NCBI GenBank assembly: GCA_963971535.1
Contig: OZ020590.1
Coordinates: 154,232,177 to 154,296,176 of the forward strand
Length of the DNA stretch: 64,000 nt
DNA from: Notolepis coatsorum
Lineage: Eukaryota; Chordata; Actinopteri; Aulopiformes; Paralepididae
Reading direction: 5' to 3'
The number at the start of each line of letters is the position of its first letter. Within the stretch, counting starts at the first letter, position 1. This document shows positions 1 to 10,663 of the stretch, piece by piece. The position numbers and the translations under genes are program-made. Below the pieces are notes generated by a model, which saw only the letters and a list, made by a program, of their open reading frames with translations, did not search any database and was not told the DNA's origin.

Positions 1-69
1 GTTGCCACATCATGAGAGACTTGCGCGCCATATCGAAGGATGGCGGGGAAAGTCTCATGGTGTGGCAAC
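1..69. repeat. Imperfect inverted repeat at the window edge
   Basis: The first about 22 bases (GTTGCCACATCATGAG...) are mirrored with few differences by bases 50-69. The result is a stem with a roughly 28-base loop. It may be the end of a small DNA element that continues outside the window. Confidence 0.5.
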
Positions 70-488
70 AATGTAACCAATGCATCTATTATGATGATAC
101 ACCATCACTGATCGTTGGACATAAAGGGTCTGAAGAACCCGGTCCTGCAGTGATGATAATAATAATAATAATACAGTAATGCTTCTTCGGGACGTTCAGT
201 GTTTTACTTTAATAGAAACCTGAGCGAACCTTAATTGCGGCTCTCTGCCTCCTCTCCTCTCCTCCTCTCTGGCGCAGCGCAGCGCCGACACTAAAGCAAC
301 ACTGTTTCCACGAGGCTGTAGGATGGTGCGTTCTGTCACCCCTCTTCAACTCGTAAAAAAAGTCGGACATTTCAGAGTCTATACCACCACCACCAACCAG
401 GACGTTAAGTCAAGAGTCCCTGTATTGTCCCATCATCAGCTGGGAGATTTGTCTTGGGCTTCTTACACCCACAGACACATATACACAC

Positions 489-693
489 ATTTCACCCGTT
501 CACTCACACATTCACACACCGAAGGCGGAGGCGACCATGCTGCAAGGTGCCAACCTGCTCATCGGGAGCAATTAGGGGTTAAGTGTCTTGCTCATGGACT
601 CTTCGACCGGCTGCCCATGATGCAGGAGGAGCGGGAATCGAACCGGGAACCTCTGGGATTGCCAGACGACTGCACTATATACCTCTCGAGCAC
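489..693 (-). mobile_element. tRNA-headed SINE, 3'-truncated (family A)
   Basis: The piece matches copies at 25856-26095, 57412-57640 and 60979-61217: a block around ATCGGGAGCAATTAGGGGTT, then a GGGAATCGAACC-type tRNA B-box complement. Read on the minus strand it starts with the tRNA-like head and runs into the body. The usual tail (TATATAAATGCAG type) is missing. It would lie in the presumed first intron of the gene at 2517-2595. Nothing clear is seen in 70-488 or 694-928. Confidence 0.75.
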
Positions 694-928
694 ATTCGAA
701 TACCAGTATTGTGGTCGCAAATATCGTGAATATAATGAAACGTCATCGGAAATATGATGTTGACTTGCTGGGGGTTCCTAAAATTCTGCTCAAACAAACC
801 ACCTGCATGAAGAAATAAACATTGAATAATCTTGACGCCTTATTGCATCCGATTGGTCCTGATTTATAGCGCACCCGAACGCTATAACCTCGTATTCATT
901 TACCATTCGGGTCACGTGATAAATCTCA

Positions 929-1905
929 GGGGTTAACCCTTTCACTGCCACACACTACAGAAGGTTAACCCTTTACTATCACACTACTACAGACGGTTAA
1001 CCTTGTTCATAGGACCACCGCTGCATGGATCAGAGTGGTCTATTAACCCTTTCACCGCGACAATACCAAGAAGGTTAACCCGTTCACTGCGACAATACAA
1101 CAGCAGGTTAACCCTTTCGCTGCCACACACAACAGCAGGTTAACCCTTGCACTGCCACACACAACAGCAGGTTAACCCTTTCACCGCCACACACAACAGC
1201 AGGTTAACCCTTTCACTGCCACACACAACAGTAGGTTAACCCTTTCACATCCGCACTACCAAACGGTTAACCCTTTCTCACTGCGACAATACAAATACGG
1301 TTAACCCTTTCACTGCCACACACTACATCAGGTTAACCCTTTCACAGCCACACACAACAGCAGGTTAACCCTTTCACCGCCACACACAACAGCAGGTTAA
1401 CCCTTTCACTGCCACACACAACAGTAGGTTAACCCTTTCACTTCCACACTACCAAACGGTTAACCCTTTCACTGCGACAATACAAAGAAGGTTAACCCTT
1501 CCACTGCCACACACAACAGCGGGTTGACCCTTTCACTGCCACACACAACAGCATGTTAACCCTTTCACTGCCACACTACCAAATGGTTAACCCTTTCACC
1601 GCGACAATACAAAGAAGGTTAACCCTTTCACTGCAACACAACAGCAGCAGGTTAACACTTTCACTGCCACACACAACAGCAGGTTAACACTTTCACTGCC
1701 ACACACAACAGCAGGTTAACCCTTTCACTGCCACACACAACAGCGGGTTAACCCTTTCACTGCCACACTACCATACGGTTAACCCTGCAACAATACAAAG
1801 GTGAACCCTTTCACTGTCACACACTACATCAGGCTAACCCTTTCACAGCCACACACAACAGCAGGTTAACCCTTTCACTGCCACACACACAACAGCGGGT
1901 TAACA
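929..1905. repeat. 32-bp minisatellite with GTTAAC core
   Basis: About 29 imperfect tandem units carry GGTTAACCCTTTCACTGCC followed by ACACACAACAGCA. Unit length varies from about 29 to 36 bases. Each unit carries the palindrome GGTTAACC. A single further GGGTTAACC lies near 1924. No reading frame uses the array. Nothing is recognised in 1906-2516. Confidence 0.93.
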
Positions 1906-2516
1906 TTCTGTGTATTTGTCAAAGGGTTAACCGTGTTTGACATGATGATAATAAATCTCCGCGTTCACGAGGTTGACTGAACCGAGCATCAGTCTCTGCT
2001 CAGCCAGTCCGTCTCTCTCAGAACCTCAAAGCCACAAAAAGTATAGAAAGATGTTGAACAACATACTGACCGGATTAACTTTGATTCAAAGCGTTTCAAA
2101 TAGCCAGTCCCGTTGTGACAGGAACGGGACTATTTGGTTATTTGAGCAGTAATATAATTCATGTTTGAGAGAGTTAGAGAAAGAGATATTATAAAGGGCT
2201 CCCGAGAGCTGGTCAACGCATCACATACACACATCTGTACCGGGAGAGAGAGGATGATAATAATAAAGAGATATGACTTATGATATTCAGACTTTATGGA
2301 CAGTTGTTTTTTTTAGAATTTCTTTCTATAGTTTCCAGCCTCAGAAGCAGCATCATCCACACACATACTCCTCCGGTGCAAGAACAGAAAAAAACGCATA
2401 ATGTTCTCCGACCCACCACCACCAACCAACCGTTATTAATATCCTTCGGAATTCCTGAGAAAGTGTGTTTTGTCATCAAGATATCATCCTCACGCACAGA
2501 TATGAATAAGCCTTAC

Positions 2517-2595
2517 CTTTGTGAAGAGTCGCCGGAATCATGAATAAAAACAGAATAGTCGCTGCGAGAGATCCGTTGCTGCCCGTGATCGCCAT
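2517..2595 (-). CDS. Putative host exon 1 encoding a signal peptide
   Basis: On the minus strand an ATG in a strong context (A at -3, G at +4, CCAACATGG) opens 26 codons. They start MAITGSNGSLAA and continue with a hydrophobic run TILFLFMIPATL, then HK. The frame ends one base into the next codon at AAAG/GTAAGG, a near-consensus splice donor (GT at 2516-2515), giving a phase-1 intron. A signal-peptide exon ending in phase 1 is common in genes for secreted or single-pass receptors, including the immunoglobulin superfamily. That link is only suggestive here. The next exon must lie beyond the left edge, because no matching exon is seen in 1-2516. The 5' UTR would include the GA/CT-rich stretch around 2610-2650. 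I do not recognise the gene. Confidence 0.55.
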
Positions 2596-2660
2596 GTTGG
2601 ACACCTGCTTCAGTCTGGCAGCAGAGAGAGAGGGAGAGAGAGCTTCACCTACCGGGGCGC

Positions 2661-5562
2661 TAATGAGATGCAGGGAGGGAGGGGCTCTGTCATAATAATA
2701 ATAATATTAATAATAATAATATTAATAATTATAATAATACACTTTATTTGTATAGCACCTTTCATACAGAAACTGCAGCTCAAAGTGCTTCACGACAGAA
2801 AAAAGCATAAAATGAGCACATAAAGTGCAGACATATAAAATCACAGTTTTTCACATTAGGATCTAATAACATCCCAACAGGCCACCTTGTTTATGGTTTG
2901 ATTCAGTTTTAAATAGACAATAATAAAAGGAGCAAGATAAAATAGACAGAGTAAAATAGTGCAATAGTGCGGTGCAATACAATTGTAGAATAGAATAGAT
3001 AAAAAAAAAAATATATATATATATTTTACAGTGCAATAAAATATATAGTTCTGGATGACTGTTTCTACAGTTCAAAGTCGTACAATGGTAAAACTGTTCT
3101 GAATTACTGTTTCAACAGTTCAAAGCCGTCCCAAAACCTTTGTTCGGTATCCATAGTTCAAAACATGACAGTCTTCTCTTCTGCCCGACACCACAATGCA
3201 CATTTTAAGGCAAGCCATATCAGACAGTATTAAAGCTGACAGTCTCCCCTGCTCATGACAGCCTCCCGTTGCCTGACACCACAAATGCACTTTTTAAGGC
3301 AAGCCGTATCAGACAGTAGTCTCCTGCTCATGACAGTCTCCTGCTCATGACAGTCTCTTCTGCTCGATACACACACAGTTCAATACCCGACAGTTTTGAA
3401 CCTGTAATAAACAATAGACAGAAAGCTGTAGCCCAGTGCAATAAAAACCTGACAGTTTTGAACCTGCAATAAAAAGCAATAGACAGAGTAAAATAATACA
3501 GTGCAATAATAGAATAGAAGAATAGAATAGATAGCAAAATTATGCAATAGAATGGACAGAGTAAAATAGTGCTACAGTAGAGTGGAGTGTATTAGTATGC
3601 TATGGTGAAGAGGTAATGAGATGCATGGTGGGAGGAGCTCTGTAATGCGATGCATGGAGGGAGGAGCTCTGTAATGAGATGCAGGGAGGGAGGAGCTCTG
3701 TAATGAGATGCATGGTGGGAGGGGCTATGCAATGAGATGCATGGAGGGAGGAGCTCTGTACTGAGATGCAGGGAGGGGGAGCTCTGTAATGAGATGAAGG
3801 GAGGGAGGAGTTCTGTAATGAGATGCATGCGGAGGGAGGAGCTCTGTAATGAGATGCATGGAGGGAGGAGCTCTGTAATGAGATTCAGGGACGGAGGGGC
3901 TCTGTAATGAGATGCATGGAGGGAGGAGCTATGTAATGAGATGCATGGAGGGAGGAGCTCTGTAATGCGATGCATGGAGGGAGGAGCTCTGTAATGAGAT
4001 GCATGGAGGGAGGAGCTCTGTAATGAGATGCATGCGGAGGGAGGAGCTCTGTAATGAGATGCATGGAGGGAGGAGCTCTGTAATGAGATGCAGGGAGAGA
4101 GGAGCTCTGTAATGAGATGTAGGGAGGGAGGAGCTCTGTAATGAGATGCAGGGAGAGAGGAGCTCTGTAATGCGATGAATGGAGGGAGGAGCTCTGTAAT
4201 GAGATGCAGGGAGGGAGGAGCTATGTAATGAGATGAATGGTGGGAGGAGCTCTGTAATGAGATGCATGGAGGGAGGAGCTATGCAATGAGATGCAGGGAC
4301 GGAGGAGCTCTGTACTGAGATGCAGGGATGGGGAGCTCTGTAATGATATGCAGGGAGGGAGGAGTTATGTAATGAGATGCATGCGGAGGGAGGAGCTCTG
4401 TAATGATATGCATGGAGGGAGGAGCTCTGTAATGAGATGCAGGGACGGAGGAGCTCTGTGATGAGATGCACGGAGGGAGGAGCTCTGTAATGAGAGGCAG
4501 GGAGGGAGGATCTATGTAATTATATGCAGGGAGGGAGGAGCTATGTAATGAGATGCAGGGAGGGAGGAGCTCTGTAATGATATGCATGGAGGGAGGAGCT
4601 ATGTAATGAGATGCATGGAGGGATGAGCTCTGTAATGCGATGCATGGATGGAGGAGCTCTGTAATGAGATGCAGGGAGGGAGGAGCTCTGTAATGAGATG
4701 CAGGGAGGGAAGAGCTCTGTAATGAGATGCATGGAGGGAGGAGCTCTGTAATGAGATACAGGGAGGGAGGAGCTCTGTAATGAGATGCAGGGAGGGAAGA
4801 GCTCTGTAATGAGATGCATGGAGGGAGGAGCTCTGTAATGAGATACAGGGAGGGAGGAGCTCTGTAATGCGATGCATGGAGGGAGGAGCTTTGTAATGAG
4901 ATACAGGGAGGGAGGAGCTCTGTAATGAGATGTATGGAGGGAGGAGCTCTGTAATGAGATACAGGGAGGGAGGAGCTCTGTAATGCGATGCATGGAGGGA
5001 GGAGCTCTGTAATGAGATGCAGGGAGGGAGGAGCTCTGTAATGAGATGCATGAGGAGGGAGGAGCTCTGTAATGAGATGCATGTAGGGAGGTGCTCTGTA
5101 ATGCGATGCATGGAGGGAGGAGCTCTGTAATGAGATACAGGGAGGGAGGAGCTCTGTAATGAGATGCATGAGGAGGGAGGAGCTCTGTAATGATATGCAT
5201 GGAGGGAGGAGCTCTGTAATGAGATGCAGGGACGGAGGAGCTCTGTGATGAGATGCACGGAGGGAGGAGCTCTGTAATGAGATGCAGGGAGGGAGGATCT
5301 ATGTAATTATATGCAGGGAGGGAGGAGCTATGTAATGAGATGCATGGAGGGAGGAGCTCTGTAATGCGATGCATGGATGGAGGAGCTCTGTAATGAGATG
5401 CAGGGGCGGAGGCGCTCTGTAATGAGATGCAGGGAGGGAGGAGCTCTGTAATGAGATGCAGGGAGGGAAGAGCTCTGTAATGAGATGCATGGAGGGAGGA
5501 GCTCTGTAATGAGATGCATGGAGGGAGGGGCTCTGTAATGAGATGCAGGGAGGGAGGGGACA
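2661..5562. repeat. 29-bp minisatellite, split by an L2 tail
   Basis: The unit is GAGATGCATGGAGGGAGGAG plus CTCTGTAAT (29 bases), with about 67 units from 3614 to 5562. One isolated unit at 2661-2690 is joined to the rest once the LINE tail at 2691-3613 is removed. Three units equal 87 bases, so all three minus-strand frames read a 29-residue repeat (HLITELLPP..., CISLQSSS..., ASHYRAPPS...) without stops. The long frames here, up to 340 codons, are products of that periodicity and not genes. Confidence 0.95.
2691..3613 (-). mobile_element. L2-like LINE 3' UTR, 5'-truncated
   Basis: On the minus strand it ends in AAAGGTGCTATACAAATAAA followed by a TTA-type tail. A second copy at 53222-53650 shares long blocks (CTTTCATACAGAAACTGCAG, the TAAAATCACAG block and the GAATGGACAGAGTAAAATAG block). 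This copy has extra internal duplications between about 3060 and 3480 (TGACAGTCTCCTGCTCA repeated). It interrupts the 29-bp minisatellite between CTCTGT and AATGAG. Confidence 0.8.
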
Positions 5563-5594
5563 ATAAGACTGATTCAAAAAGTTTTATTCTAAAC

Positions 5595-5830
<236 letters not shown>

Positions 5831-6032
5831 GCAATAATAAAACTAAGGAGGGTGCATTGATTTCAAATACATAATTTCGATGGATAGTTTCGTGTAAATC
5901 TGGGTTGTCAAATGTATATACTCTCTTTTTTAGACTCTTCTTGTATCACAAACAGTACTGTATTTGTAAATCTGGTATGTCATAAATGTATAGATGTAGC
6001 AGTACTGTCTATCTGTATGTCATGTATGATGT

Positions 6033-7503
6033 ATCAAGTTTCAAGTTTCTTTAATAGTTGTCATACAGAAGTACAGAATACTTTTGTACAAAATGCTTCT
6101 TACTGTTGCGCTCCAGAGACTGTGCATGACAAGATAGTATGAAATAAAAACATAGTAAAAATTAGAAGAAAAAAAAGAGGTCACAGTGTTCAGTTTAGAC
6201 ATATGTACAATGTTCGTAGACGTAGTTACCATACAATATACAATACTGTGCAGTGTACTAATATACAATACTATATAGTGCAAGGCATAAATGGACGAGG
6301 TGCAGTTTAGGTACAATTCACAGTAGGTGTACGAGTTGTAGTGCAAATCCTTTATCAATAAATATAAAGTGTAAGTGTGTTTGTGTGATCTAAAGTGTGG
6401 AGAGTGGGTGCTGCAGTGTGTTGTTTGTGTGAGTGAGTGTGTGTGTGCGTGTGGGTGTGTGTGCTGTGTGCATTTGATGGTTGTTGCATAGTGATTATTG
6501 TTCGTTTAGCGATTATTTTCGTTTAGCAGCCTGATGGCCTGGGGATAGAAGCTCCTTCTGAGTCTTTCTGTGCTCGCCATAAGACTCCGGTATCGCTTGC
6601 CTGACGGCAGCAGTTCAAAGAGGCAGTTGTTCGGGTGGCTCGAGTCCTTAATAATTCTCTTAGCCTTCCCCTTGCACCGCTTGTTGTAAATGTTCTGGAG
6701 GGTGGGAAGCCCCCCTCTAATTGTGCGTTCGGCTGAACGTGTCACTCTTTGTAGTCTGCTACGGTCTTGTGCAGTGCTATTCCCAAACCAGGAGGTGATG
6801 TTGCCGGTCAGGATGCTCTCTATTGTACATGAGTAGAAGTTCCTAAGGATCTTCTGACTGACTTGGAACTTCCTTAGGCGCCTGAGGAAGTAGAGGCGTT
6901 GTCGTGCCTTCTTCACAACACTGTCAATGTGTGTGGTCCATGTCAAGTCCTCGGATATGTGGGCTCCGAGGTACTTGAAACTGTTCACTCTCTCAACTGG
7001 TGCCCCGTCGATGCTGAGGGGGCTGTAGTCCTTGACCCCCGACCTCCTGAAGTCCACAATCATCTCTTTTGTTTTGCTGACGTTCAGGGAGAGGCAGTTC
7101 TCCTGACACCACTGTGACAGGTTCTCTACCTCTTCCAGGTAGGCCCTTTCGTCGTTGGCAGAGATCAGGCCCACCACTACTGTGTCATCAGCAAATTTGA
7201 TGATGGTGTTGTTGTTCCGCTGTGCTACGCAGTCATGTGTGTACAGGGAGTAGAGGAGGGGGCTCAGAACACAGCCCTGGGGGGCCCCTATGTTGAGCGT
7301 GATGGATGAGGAGGTGCAGTTGCCGGCTCTTACCACCTGGGGTCTGCCCGTCAGGAAGTCCAGGACCCACTGGCACAGGTCATAGTTCAAGCCCAGGTCC
7401 CTGAGCTTGGCTATGAGTTTGGAGGGGACTATGGTATTGAATGCTGAGCTGTAGTCGATGAACAGCATTCTCACATAGTTCCCCTTCCTCTTGTCCAGAT
7501 GTG
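6033..7503 (-). mobile_element. Rex1/Babar-like LINE, 5'-truncated copy 1
   Basis: The element holds the last part of the RT ORF (6506-7503) and a 3' UTR (6033-6505). The UTR ends in repeats of the AAACTTG type, seen on the plus strand as CAAGTTTCAAGTTTC. The same UTR end is seen at 8222, 58139 and inside the palindrome at 9531-9779. The 5' truncation falls in RT at a point corresponding to about residue 673 of the long copy. Confidence 0.85.
6506..7503 (-). pseudogene. RT C-terminal part, Rex1-like copy 1
   Basis: The frame is open from the truncation point through the stop at 6506. From 7474 it gives 322 residues, with motif A ([10 protein letters not shown]), [19 protein letters not shown] and FADD, then a C-terminal tail ending [11 protein letters not shown]. 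Identity to the split copy at 8711-20795 is very high by eye, with only scattered substitutions (for example K/I, V/H and R/K). It lacks the endonuclease and the first half of RT, so it is dead despite the clean frame. Confidence 0.85.
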
Positions 7504-7689
7504 ATGCTGCTGTGCTATGTCATATATGTTATGATGAATTGAAAATGGGGGACCCTGATGTAAACAAGACGAAAGTCTTTATCTGGTCTGCATCCCCTTA
7601 ACAATTGTGTGTATTGAGCCATACTGTATTGTACCCATTCTGCAATCTGTTCATACAATTTTCAATCAATCAATCAATCAATCAAGGCT

Positions 7690-7975
7690 GAAATATATTT
7701 ATCAATATATATTATTTATTTTGCACTGCATGTTCTTTTTTGCATCGGACTGTATAAATCATTGTATGTCTTCCTGTACATTTTATATTTGACTACATTT
7801 GACTGCATATTTTTGGACTGTATATTTTAGAATGTATATGCATATTTAAAAAAATGAATGTATATCTTTGACTGTATATTATTTTTGACTACCTAAATGT
7901 TCATTGTGAGCGATATTTGGTACTGAATTTCCCTCTGGATTAATAAAGTACCTCTATTCTATTCTAATCTCCCTT
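7690..7975 (+). mobile_element. LINE 3' UTR fragment
   Basis: The AT-rich stretch contains repeated GACTGTATATT motifs and ends CTGAATTTCCCTCTGGATTA, then ATAAAGTACCTCTATTC. This is the standard terminus of CR1/Rex1-group LINE copies in fish. No coding part remains. The following 7976-8221 shows nothing recognisable. Confidence 0.6.
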
Positions 7976-8710
7976 TGTCAAGGCAGTTGTATACTGTTAT
8001 GTTGTAAAAGACGACCTCTACTGTATGGTTCAGCAGCCTAATGAATGAGTCCAATTTACAAGCCAAACAATGTCATCGCTACACTGATGGATGTTGACAT
8101 CATTAGGTTATTATCACGTCAGTGTAGTTCATAAGCAAAATGCACGTTCCTGTCCCTCACTTGACACCACGTGGGATTTTAGTGAATGAATAGTGCATGT
8201 GTGTTCATGTTAATTATATCAAGTTTCAAGTTTCAAGTTTCTTTAATAGTTGTCATACAGAAGTACAGAATACTTTCATACAAAATGCTTCTTACTGTTA
8301 CGCTCCAGAGACTGTGCTAGACAAGATAGTATTAAATAACATAGTATAGCATGTAATTTAGAAGAAGAAAATGAGGTCACAGTGTTCGGTATAGACATAT
8401 GTACAATGTTCTGAGTTACCATATAATATACAATACTATGCAGTGTACTAATGTACAGTACTATATAGTGCAAAGCAGAAATGGGATGAGGTACAATTTA
8501 GGTACAATTTACAGTAAGGTGTACGAGTTGTAGTGCAATCCTTCATCAATAAATATAAAGTGTGGGGAGTGGGTGCTACAGTGTGTTTGTTTAAAGTGGG
8601 TGTGTGCTATAAAGTGTGTGGAGTGGGTGCTACAGTGTGTCTGTTTTAAGTGAGTGTGTGCGTGTGGATGTGTGTGCTATGTGCGTTTGGTGGTTGTTGT
8701 TGTGTAGTGT

Positions 8711-9039
8711 TCATTGTTCGTTTAGCAGTCTGATGGCCTGGGGATAGAAGCTTCTTCTGAGTCTTTCTGTGCTCGCCTTGAGACTCCGGTATCGCTTGCC
8801 TGACCGCAGCAGTTCAAAGAGGCAGTTGTTCGGGTGACTGGAGTCTTTAATGATTCTCTTAGCCTTGCCCTTGCAACGCTTGTTGTAAATGTTCTGGAGG
8901 GTGGGGAGCCCCCCTCCAATTGTGCGTTCGGCTGAACGTGTCACTCTTTGTAGTCTGCTTCGGTCTTGTGCAGTGCTATTCCCAAACCAGGAGGTGATGT
9001 TGCCAGTCAAGATGCTCTCTATTGTACATGAGTAGAAGT
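8711..9039 (-). pseudogene. Rex1-like ORF, 3' part: RT C-terminus
   Basis: From the target duplication the frame reads [12 protein letters not shown] and continues for about 108 residues to the stop at 8711, ending [13 protein letters not shown]. Copy 1 has the same sequence directly after QKILRNFY. The longer open frame starting at 9082 borrows its first residues from the transposon end, so that start is not real. Confidence 0.87.
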
Positions 9040-9119
9040 CAGTGGAGGTTTCTCTATGACAACACGTGAAACACAAATTCACTCATAATTCATAATTATT
9101 ATTAATTTACATATACCTA

Positions 9120-9153
<34 letters not shown>

Positions 9154-9530
9154 ATATATATATATATTTTTTTAAATTATTATTATTATTTTTTTTTATT
9201 ATAAATGTTTTCCTCTGTAAAAAAAATGCCAGTGAATTTTTTTTTCTTCAAAAATGGCCAAAATTGACAGCTCTGAGCAGGCCTGCACTGCAGTATTGCC
9301 TGCAGTAATTATTCGTGAAGAAAACTTCACAGGTGTGACCCATTGTTAAATAAATAATAAATAACAGCGAATCAAAATAGGCTATTAACTTCATCTAAGA
9401 ACGTTCTGTGCAGTTAAACTCTTGCCATTGAATGGAGGATTGATTGATTGACAGCCCTTGACATCCAATACACGGAGGTTGAATATGATTGGCAGCCTTG
9501 CAAATCCAATCAGAGATTTCTGCATTGCAA

Positions 9531-9779
9531 AGTCAAAATGGGTCCAGCTGCATGTGAGGAGGATAGGTTTAGCTCGGGCCAATCTCAAGTTTCTTAAGTT
9601 TCTTTATTAGTTGTCATACAGAAGTACAGAATACTTTTATACAAAATGTAACATAAAGAAGCATTTTGTATAAAAGTATTCTGTACTTCTGTATGACAAC
9701 TAATAAAGAAACTTGAGAAACTTGAGATTGGCCCGAGCTAAACCTATCCTCCTCACATGCAGCTGGACCCATTTTGACT
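9531..9779. repeat. Near-perfect palindrome, 118-bp arms
   Basis: The left arm 9531-9648 and right arm 9662-9779 are reverse complements with one visible mismatch (TTCTTAAG against TTCTCAAG). The spacer is 13 bases. The outer half of each arm is sequence found nowhere else in the window. The inner half is the last about 55 bases of a Rex1-like 3' end, in opposite orientations, so two LINE tails face each other inside the palindrome. Confidence 0.95.
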
Positions 9780-9907
9780 ATGTGAAAGTTGAGACTATGA
9801 GAAAGTTGTTGTTTAGTAGTTAGTAAGCTGTACAGCTATAACAAGTCAGGCTAAATTAAACTTTGCGCCAACATTAGGACCGAAGTATAAACCAGCAACT
9901 GAGCAAC

Positions 9908-9960
9908 ATGAAGAAGTGGATTTATGCATCTGGATCAGAAAAAACGTTGTTGATGAAAAA
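9908..9960 (+). pseudogene. Possible transposase exon 1 remnant
   Basis: An ATG opens 17 codons (MKKWIYASGSEKTLLMK plus two bases) and ends exactly at AAAAA/GTAAGT, a consensus donor. It lies about 870 bases inside the left end of the hAT-like element. Short lysine-rich first exons of this kind are seen in some hAT genes whose products have TTF/MYM-type zinc fingers. That family link is inference. No downstream exon is found in 9961-10315 or 17096-18092. Confidence 0.35.
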
Positions 9961-10054
9961 GTAAGTAGGCTACAGTGCTTGTATGCTAACAGTAGCTAGG
10001 CAGCTTAGCCTACATCACAATGATAATCACCAAGCTAACTTACTGTACACACTG

Positions 10055-10187
10055 TAGGGCTGGGCAATTAATTGAAACAGAATCGCGATATCGATTCATA
10101 GACCTATGCAATCTAATTTCTAAGTTATGACTATTTTCTTTTATTAAAAAAAAAAACGTTTTTTTTTTTTTTATTATTTTATCTGGG
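10055..10187. mobile_element. hAT MITE terminus, one end only
   Basis: TAGGGCTGGGCAATTAATTG followed by AATCGCGATATCGATTC is the usual style of one end of a fish hAT MITE. The matching opposite end is not found, and the sequence runs through poly-A/T into the LINE fragment at 10188. Confidence 0.4.
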
Positions 10188-10315
10188 TTGAACATGATTT
10201 GTGGAACTCCCTCTGGTGTTGTGGTCGTGGTATTCACTGACCTTTGGGAAGTATTTCGACATGCACATGGGTATCTTAGTGGTGTAGTGTATCTTGTAGA
10301 CCAGACCCATTGCAA
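10188..10315 (-). pseudogene. LINE RT C-terminal fragment, downstream half
   Basis: On the minus strand this continues the frame of the fragment at 17083-17438 through the L1 target duplication. The frame reads RVQQ then LAMGLVYKIHYTTK and ends near HNTRGSSTNHVQP. The HNTR and YKIH blocks are typical of the C-terminal tail of jockey/CR1-group RT proteins. The clade is not resolved. The L1 separates the halves. Confidence 0.75.
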
Positions 10316-10663
10316 GTTGCTGTACTCTTTTTTTTTTTTTTTAATTTTTTTTATTATTGCAAAACAAAACTTATTAAAAGTCAGTACTCAACACACAATG
10401 TATAATGAAACTTTCAGTAAAGGTGGTTAAAATATATGCAAGTACAGAAACAGGATAAAACAAAAATAGTCAATAATAACATTTTAACCGTATACCGTGT
10501 ATATCCAGCGAAGTTACAATTATATAAATGTTAGTATATAATATACCCCGAATACCTATTTTCTAAAACCCTACACACATATGCTCCAGCTCAAATCCCC
10601 CCCTCCCGGACCCCCTCTTGGATAGTACCTCTATTATCCCTCACTCCTAACCAGACATCACCA

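Larger units (their letters stand above)
5905..7680 (+). repeat. Dispersed repeat X with (CAAT)n tail, split by a LINE
   Basis: The pieces 5905-6032 and 7504-7680 together match the unit at 36240-36737. It starts with AAATGTAAATACTCTCT and passes through ATTGAAAATGGGGGACCCTG. It ends GTACCCATTCTGCAATCTGT followed by ATCAATCAATC. The Rex1-like copy at 6033-7503 sits between the pieces. A minus-strand part lies at 41196-41300 and a tail-only piece at 55335-55407. It looks like the 3' region of an unnamed non-LTR element. Confidence 0.75.

Noticed and set aside
929..1905. Regular repeat considered as a CRISPR array
   Set aside because: Units are directly tandem with no unique spacers, and the genome context is a vertebrate.
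3592..5577. Eight overlapping minus-strand frames of 60-340 codons with proline/serine repeats
   Set aside because: They are translations of a 29-bp minisatellite; the same peptide repeat appears in all three frames.
8222..9039. Independent 5'-truncated Rex1-like insertion
   Set aside because: The 8-bp duplication and frame continuity show it is the 3' part of the copy at 18093-20795.
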